Positions 4,916 through 8,499 of a DNA stretch of 8,499 nucleotides are shown in pieces. Positions within the stretch are counted from its first letter, which is position 1, and each line of letters begins with the position of its first letter. The stretch comes from an uncultured Blautia sp. (GTDB taxonomy: Bacteria; Bacillota; Clostridia; Lachnospirales; Lachnospiraceae): assembly GCA_946629475.1 (NCBI GenBank), contig CAMOXX010000116.1, positions 1-8,499 of the forward strand, written 5' to 3'. Position numbers and translations under genes: made by a program. Under the pieces are notes generated by a model. It did no database searches, was not told where the DNA came from, and saw only the letters and a list, made by a program, of their open reading frames with translations.

Positions 4916-7900
4916 ATGCTGACAGATACCAGGCATTCCAAAAACGCAAAAGTATACCCGGTGGACGGGCGAAAAGTAACCTGGACAGGCGGTCTCATGA
5001 GAGAGCGCCTGGAAACCTGTGAAAAGTCCACGGTTCCGCAGCTTCAGCACATGTTTGAAGAAAAGGATATCAGCCACGTGGTGGAAAATTTCCGGATCTG
5101 TGCGGGAGAGGCCGAAGGAGACTTTGCCGGGACGGTCTTCGGGGACGGAGATTTTTACAAATGGATGGAGTCGGCGGTATACACGGCTGTAAAGACAAAA
5201 GACCAGGCTCTTCTCGACAGGATTGAGGAATTCATCCGCCTCATCGGCAGGGCACAGCAGCCGGACGGCTATCTCTCGACCAAGCAGATCATCGGGGAGA
5301 TGAGACAGAACGGTATTTCCAGAATGGGAGATATCAACGACTTTGAGGTGTACAATTTCGGGCACATGTTCACGTCGGCCTGCCTTCACTACCGTATGAC
5401 GGGGAACGACAGCTTCCTGAATATCGCAGTAAAGACTTGTGATTATCTCGAAAAGCTCTATGATACCGCTGAAAAAACAGGGGATGTACAGACGGCAGTC
5501 TGCCCTTCACACTATATGGGCCTTGCGGAGCTTTACCGGACGACAGGGGACGAGCGCTATCTGCGGCTTCTTCACAAGGCGGTGCATCTGCGGGACAGTG
5601 TAAAAAACGGGCTGGATGATAATCAGGACAGGATTCCTTTGAAGGAACATGACAGGATCCACGGACATGCTGTCCGGGCGAATTATCTGTACGCGGGCCT
5701 TGCGGATCTGTGCCTGGAGATGGGGGAAGAGGACGGCCCGGCCGGTGAGCGGGAGGAGTACCTCGCGGTCCTTCACCGCGTGTGGAACAGCCTGATCCGG
5801 AAAAAAATGTATATCACGGGAGGCTGCGGAGCCCTTTATAACGGAGTTTCACCTTACGGGAATTTTTTTAAGGACCAGAAGACCCACCAGGCCTACGGGT
5901 ATGAATACCAGCTTCCCAATATAACCGCCTACAATGAAACCTGCGCGTCCTTGGGCGGCGTGTTCTGGGCATACCGGATGTTCCAGCTGGAGCCGGAGGC
6001 GGTTTATTTTGACGTGCTGGAACGCATGATGCTGAACACAAATCTTGCGGCTTTTTCTCTGGACGGAAAAAAGTTTTTTTATGAAAACACGCTGCGCCGG
6101 GAGAAAAAACTGGACTACGAGCTGGTCTGGCCGCTCACGAGGAGCGAGTATATCCTGAGCTACTGCTGTCCGCCCAACCTTGCGAGGACAGTGGCGGAGT
6201 CGGAGGAATATGCCTATCTGGCTGACCGGGACGGTGTGTGGACGGGCCTTTACGGTGACAGCAGGGCTGAAATCCGTCTGGAGAACGGGGCACAGTTCAC
6301 ACTGGTCCAGAAGACGGACTATCCGTATGACGGAAGAATCTGCTTTTACCCGGAAAAGACGGAAGGAGAAACCTTTGGGAAGGAGAATCATACTTCCGAA
6401 AAATGTTCCGTGGGAAAAACTCCCTTTGTGCTGCATCTGAGGATCCCCGGCTGGGCAGTTTCCGGGACCCTGGAGCTGTCGAACGCGGAGAGGCAGCAGA
6501 CCGGAGCAGATCAGAGCAGCCGCCCCGGCGGCGCGGTTCAGCCCGCCGCTGGGAGTGAGAGCATTGACACGGGGCATTCTGGCAGCGCAGTGCAGTCTAT
6601 GATCGGGAGTAAGAGCATTGGCTCCGGGCATTTTACCAGCATGGAAACACTTACGCCCCGGGATGCCGGCACCTACATTTCGGTTTTGATCTCGGATCCC
6701 CATGATTTCTGCGTCACCCTCACACTCGAAATGCCGGTCCGCTATACCCAGGCGCACAGCAAGGTGGAGGAGGCATCCGGTCAGGTGTGCGTGGAGAGAG
6801 GCCCTCTTGTCTACTGTACCGAAGGAATGGATGCAGATGCAGAATCCCTGTCCGACCTTGTTCTGGATCTGAACGCGGAGTTCAAAACTGCCTGGACCGA
6901 GATCGAAGGGAGAAAAATTCTTTCCCTGGAGTCGGAGCAGTACCGGCTCGACCGCACCGGCTATGACAGGGAAGCCCTGTACCAGACGCTGACGGTCTGC
7001 AGGACAATCTCTGTGGATGAGAGCAGTGCCGGAGGCGATGTACTTTCCCGGCAGTCTGCGTCCCGGACGAAACCATCCGAGGAATACTGTATCGGTGGAC
7101 AAAAATGTGCGGCAGGTACCGCCGGCGGGCAATGTGCTCTGCAGGAAGGCAGTACCGACAGACAAAAATGCACGTCCGCAGCAGGCCGTGTCCCGCAGAT
7201 GCAAAAGACTAGAGTGCGGATGATCCCGTACTTTGCATGGGACAACCGGGGCTTCGACGAGATGCGGATCTGGTTCCCGGCAGCATTGCAGCCGCAGCAG
7301 ACGGATGCTGCCTTCACAACAGGCCACCCCGGCCCGGAAGGCGGGCATGATCCCGGCACCTTCGCCGCACCCGGAAGCGCTGCCGCATCCGGCACCTTCG
7401 CCGCACCTGGAAGCGCTGCCGCATCCGGCAGCTCCGCCGCACCTGGAAGCGCTGTCGCATCCGGCAGCTCTGCCGCACCCCGTACTCTTCCGGCATCCCT
7501 GCTTTCCTGCCTTGCCGGAGCTGACCAAAAACAGGCGGAGGAACTCCTGAGCCGGGAGATGCGCACCTTCAGCCGGAAGATCGTGGTGCTGGACGATGAC
7601 CCCACCGGTGTTCAGACAGTCTCTGACATTTCTGTATACACCGACTGGGAGGAGGATTCCATACGTCAGGGCTTTGCGGAAGAGAACAGCATGTTCTTCA
7701 TCCTGACGAACTCCCGGAGCTTTTCCGCTGAAAAGACAGCTGCGGTTCATCAGGAGATCGCCCGGCGCGTGGAAAAGATTTCCCGGGAAACCGGAAAAGA
7801 GTACTTTCTGATATCCCGCGGGGATTCGACCCTGCGCGGGCACTACCCGCTGGAAACGGATATCCTTGCGGACCAGATTCAGGAGACATCCGGTCCGGTC

Positions 7901-8499
7901 GACGGAGTGATTCTATGTCCCTTCTTTCCGGAAGGCGGACGATATACTTTTGGGGATGTCCATTATGTAAAAGATAAGGATGAGCTGATTCCTGCCGGCC
8001 TGACGGAGTTTGCGCGCGATAAAACCTTCGGCTACCGGTCATCCGACCTGAAGGAATATGCGGAGGAAAAGTCCGGGGGACGCACCCGTGCGGAGGACTG
8101 CATCACCATATCGCTTGAGGAGCTGGCGGCCCTTGATGTGGACGGGATCACCGGAAAGCTCCTCGGAGCAGAAAATCGTACTGTTGTTGTCGTGAATGCC
8201 GTGACGTATGCAGACCTGAAGGTGTTCTGCGCAGCTCTGGTCCGGGCGATGAAGGCAGGGAAGCGTTTCGTTGCGCGGACAGCAGCGGCTTTCCCGAAGG
8301 TGATGGGGATGGTGCCCGATAAACCGCTCCTCACCCGGGAGGATATCCGGGACAAGCAAAACCATGCCGGGGGGCTGGTGATTGTCGGCTCGCATGTTAA
8401 AAAGACAACCGATCAGCTCGAATGCCTCAGAAACTCCGGGCTTCCTCTGGACTTCCGGGAATTTGATGTCAATTCCGTGTTCCGGGAGGACAGCTTCGA
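4916..8499 (+). CDS. GH127 glycosidase fused to DUF1537 four-carbon acid kinase (3' end missing)
   Basis: One uninterrupted frame gives 1194 codons and runs off the window. AAAGGAG (4899-4905) lies 10 nt before the ATG, and there is no signal peptide, so the protein is cytosolic. Residues about 10-787 are a GH127 protein (DUF1680; type member a beta-L-arabinofuranosidase): an alpha/alpha barrel followed by beta-rich domains ending in IPYFAWDNRGFDEMRIWF. The zinc/nucleophile set E341, C343, C417 and C418 is present in ETCASLGG and YCCPPNLAR. The position aligned with the acid/base Glu is Q325. Residues 788-857 are a low-complexity linker. From about 858 a DUF1537 kinase begins, with LDDDPTG (892-898), RGDSTLRGHYP (968-978), FFPEGGRYTFGD (1003-1014) and IVGSH (1156-1160) opening the nucleotide-binding half. 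These kinases phosphorylate four-carbon sugar acids such as threonate or 3-oxo-tetronate. About 130 residues of the kinase should lie beyond the window. Joining the two families in one chain is unusual; the substrate is unknown. Confidence 0.88.
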   Translation, partial: MLTDTRHSKNAKVYPVDGRKVTWTGGLMRERLETCEKSTVPQLQHMFEEKDISHVVENFRICAGEAEGDFAGTVFGDGDFYKWMESAVYTAVKTKDQALLDRIEEFIRLIGRAQQPDGYLSTKQIIGEMRQNGISRMGDINDFEVYNFGHMFTSACLHYRMTGNDSFLNIAVKTCDYLEKLYDTAEKTGDVQTAVCPSHYMGLAELYRTTGDERYLRLLHKAVHLRDSVKNGLDDNQDRIPLKEHDRIHGHAVRANYLYAGLADLCLEMGEEDGPAGEREEYLAVLHRVWNSLIRKKMYITGGCGALYNGVSPYGNFFKDQKTHQAYGYEYQLPNITAYNETCASLGGVFWAYRMFQLEPEAVYFDVLERMMLNTNLAAFSLDGKKFFYENTLRREKKLDYELVWPLTRSEYILSYCCPPNLARTVAESEEYAYLADRDGVWTGLYGDSRAEIRLENGAQFTLVQKTDYPYDGRICFYPEKTEGETFGKENHTSEKCSVGKTPFVLHLRIPGWAVSGTLELSNAERQQTGADQSSRPGGAVQPAAGSESIDTGHSGSAVQSMIGSKSIGSGHFTSMETLTPRDAGTYISVLISDPHDFCVTLTLEMPVRYTQAHSKVEEASGQVCVERGPLVYCTEGMDADAESLSDLVLDLNAEFKTAWTEIEGRKILSLESEQYRLDRTGYDREALYQTLTVCRTISVDESSAGGDVLSRQSASRTKPSEEYCIGGQKCAAGTAGGQCALQEGSTDRQKCTSAAGRVPQMQKTRVRMIPYFAWDNRGFDEMRIWFPAALQPQQTDAAFTTGHPGPEGGHDPGTFAAPGSAAASGTFAAPGSAAASGSSAAPGSAVASGSSAAPRTLPASLLSCLAGADQKQAEELLSREMRTFSRKIVVLDDDPTGVQTVSDISVYTDWEEDSIRQGFAEENSMFFILTNSRSFSAEKTAAVHQEIARRVEKISRETGKEYFLISRGDSTLRGHYPLETDILADQIQETSGPVDGVILCPFFPEGGRYTFGDVHYVKDKDELIPAGLTEFARDKTFGYRSSDLKEYAEEKSGGRTRAEDCITISLEELAALDVDGITGKLLGAENRTVVVVNAVTYADLKVFCAALVRAMKAGKRFVARTAAAFPKVMGMVPDKPLLTREDIRDKQNHAGGLVIVGSHVKKTTDQLECLRNSGLPLDFREFDVNSVFREDSF
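6551..6658 (+). repeat. Degenerate 54-bp tandem repeat inside the GH127 module
   Basis: Two neighbouring 54-bp units (6551-6604 and 6605-6658) both begin GGGAGT, then share AGAGCATTG and GGGCATT at the same offsets. They encode the related peptides GSESIDTGHSGS and GSKSIGSGHFTS. They sit in a low-complexity Gly/Ser/Ala/Gln stretch (about residues 522-582) between the strand ending WAVSGTLELS and the strand beginning YISVLI, where most GH127 proteins have a short turn. This looks like an in-frame expansion in a surface loop. Confidence 0.65.
7098..7190 (+). repeat. Short imperfect repeat in the second GH127 insertion
   Basis: GACAAAAATG occurs at 7098-7107 and again at 7161-7170, a spacing of 63 bp (21 codons). 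Each is followed by a GC-rich stretch, and they encode GQKCAAG and RQKCTSAAG. The surrounding segment (about residues 700-765) is rich in Gly, Ser, Ala, Gln and Cys, and it interrupts the GH127 C-terminal domain just before the IPYFAWDNRG motif. The homology of the two copies is weaker than for the other repeats. Confidence 0.45.
7353..7480 (+). repeat. 36-bp tandem repeat encoding the interdomain linker
   Basis: Three complete 36-bp units (7353-7388, 7389-7424, 7425-7460) and a 20-bp partial unit (7461-7480) are arranged head to tail in frame. Each encodes a 12-residue block, such as SGTFAAPGSAAA or SGSSAAPGSAVA. The units differ at a few bases only, so the expansion is recent. Because 36 is a multiple of 3, copy-number change would alter linker length without breaking the fusion. 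The array lies exactly between the end of GH127 and the start of the kinase. Confidence 0.9.

Noticed and set aside
7353..7480. CRISPR array
   Set aside because: The 36-bp units are contiguous with no spacers and stay in frame inside a coding region, so this is a coding minisatellite.
7559..7561. An internal ATG that could start a stand-alone kinase
   Set aside because: The nearest GGAGG (7537-7541) is 17 nt away. The residues before it (LPASLLSCL... from 858) look like the normal N-terminal extension of this kinase type. Internal initiation is possible but not supported.
5849..7843. A 664-codon open frame on the minus strand opposite the GH127-kinase gene
   Set aside because: Its translation shows no family motif and is rich in Arg, Gly, Cys, His and Pro, as expected opposite a GC3-rich gene. 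The plus-strand frame has clear GH127 and DUF1537 motifs across the same bases. The antisense length reflects codon bias plus the tandem repeats.

Overview
This window looks like chromosomal DNA of a Gram-positive anaerobe of the Clostridia, most likely Lachnospiraceae or a relative. That assignment rests on strong GGAGG-type ribosome binding sites, sigma-A type promoters, moderately high GC with GC-rich third codon positions, and gene content. No 16S or other phylogenetic marker is present, so it is an inference. There is no rRNA, tRNA, CRISPR array, integrase or complete insertion sequence.

Left part (1-1334, + strand): a strong promoter overlapped by a direct repeat drives a two-gene unit. 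It encodes a two-pass membrane SPFH (band 7) protein and a 66-residue ribbon-helix-helix DNA-binding protein. A long hairpin (1345-1415) separates this unit from a convergent gene.

Middle (1432-3997): two divergent units start from a shared 251-bp intergenic region that carries a promoter on each strand. The minus-strand gene encodes a zinc-ribbon, coiled-coil and TM2-domain membrane protein. The plus-strand unit encodes a single-pass membrane protein with two RanBP2-like zinc fingers, followed 23 bp later by a rhomboid intramembrane protease. A 59-bp hairpin starts about where the plus-strand transcript should start. A second long hairpin (3997-4058), which shares a 28-nt half-site (26/28 identical) with the hairpin at 1345-1415, begins inside the rhomboid stop codon. 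The two look like copies of a dispersed REP-like palindrome.

Right part (4160-8499, + strand): an Asp/Glu (hydantoin) racemase-family protein is followed by one very long reading frame that runs off the window. I translated this frame from 4916 to the end and found no stop. It joins a complete glycoside hydrolase family 127 protein (DUF1680, beta-L-arabinofuranosidase type) to a DUF1537 four-carbon acid kinase. An Ala/Ser/Gly/Pro linker encoded by 3.5 copies of a 36-bp tandem repeat lies between them. The GH127 C-terminal module also carries two repeat-bearing low-complexity insertions. The Zn/nucleophile Cys and Glu residues are kept, but by my alignment the acid/base Glu is a Gln. The gene set suggests intracellular breakdown of an unusual, possibly acidic, sugar: glycoside cleavage, stereochemical adjustment and phosphorylation. 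The substrate cannot be named from sequence. The fusion is the most unusual item in the window.
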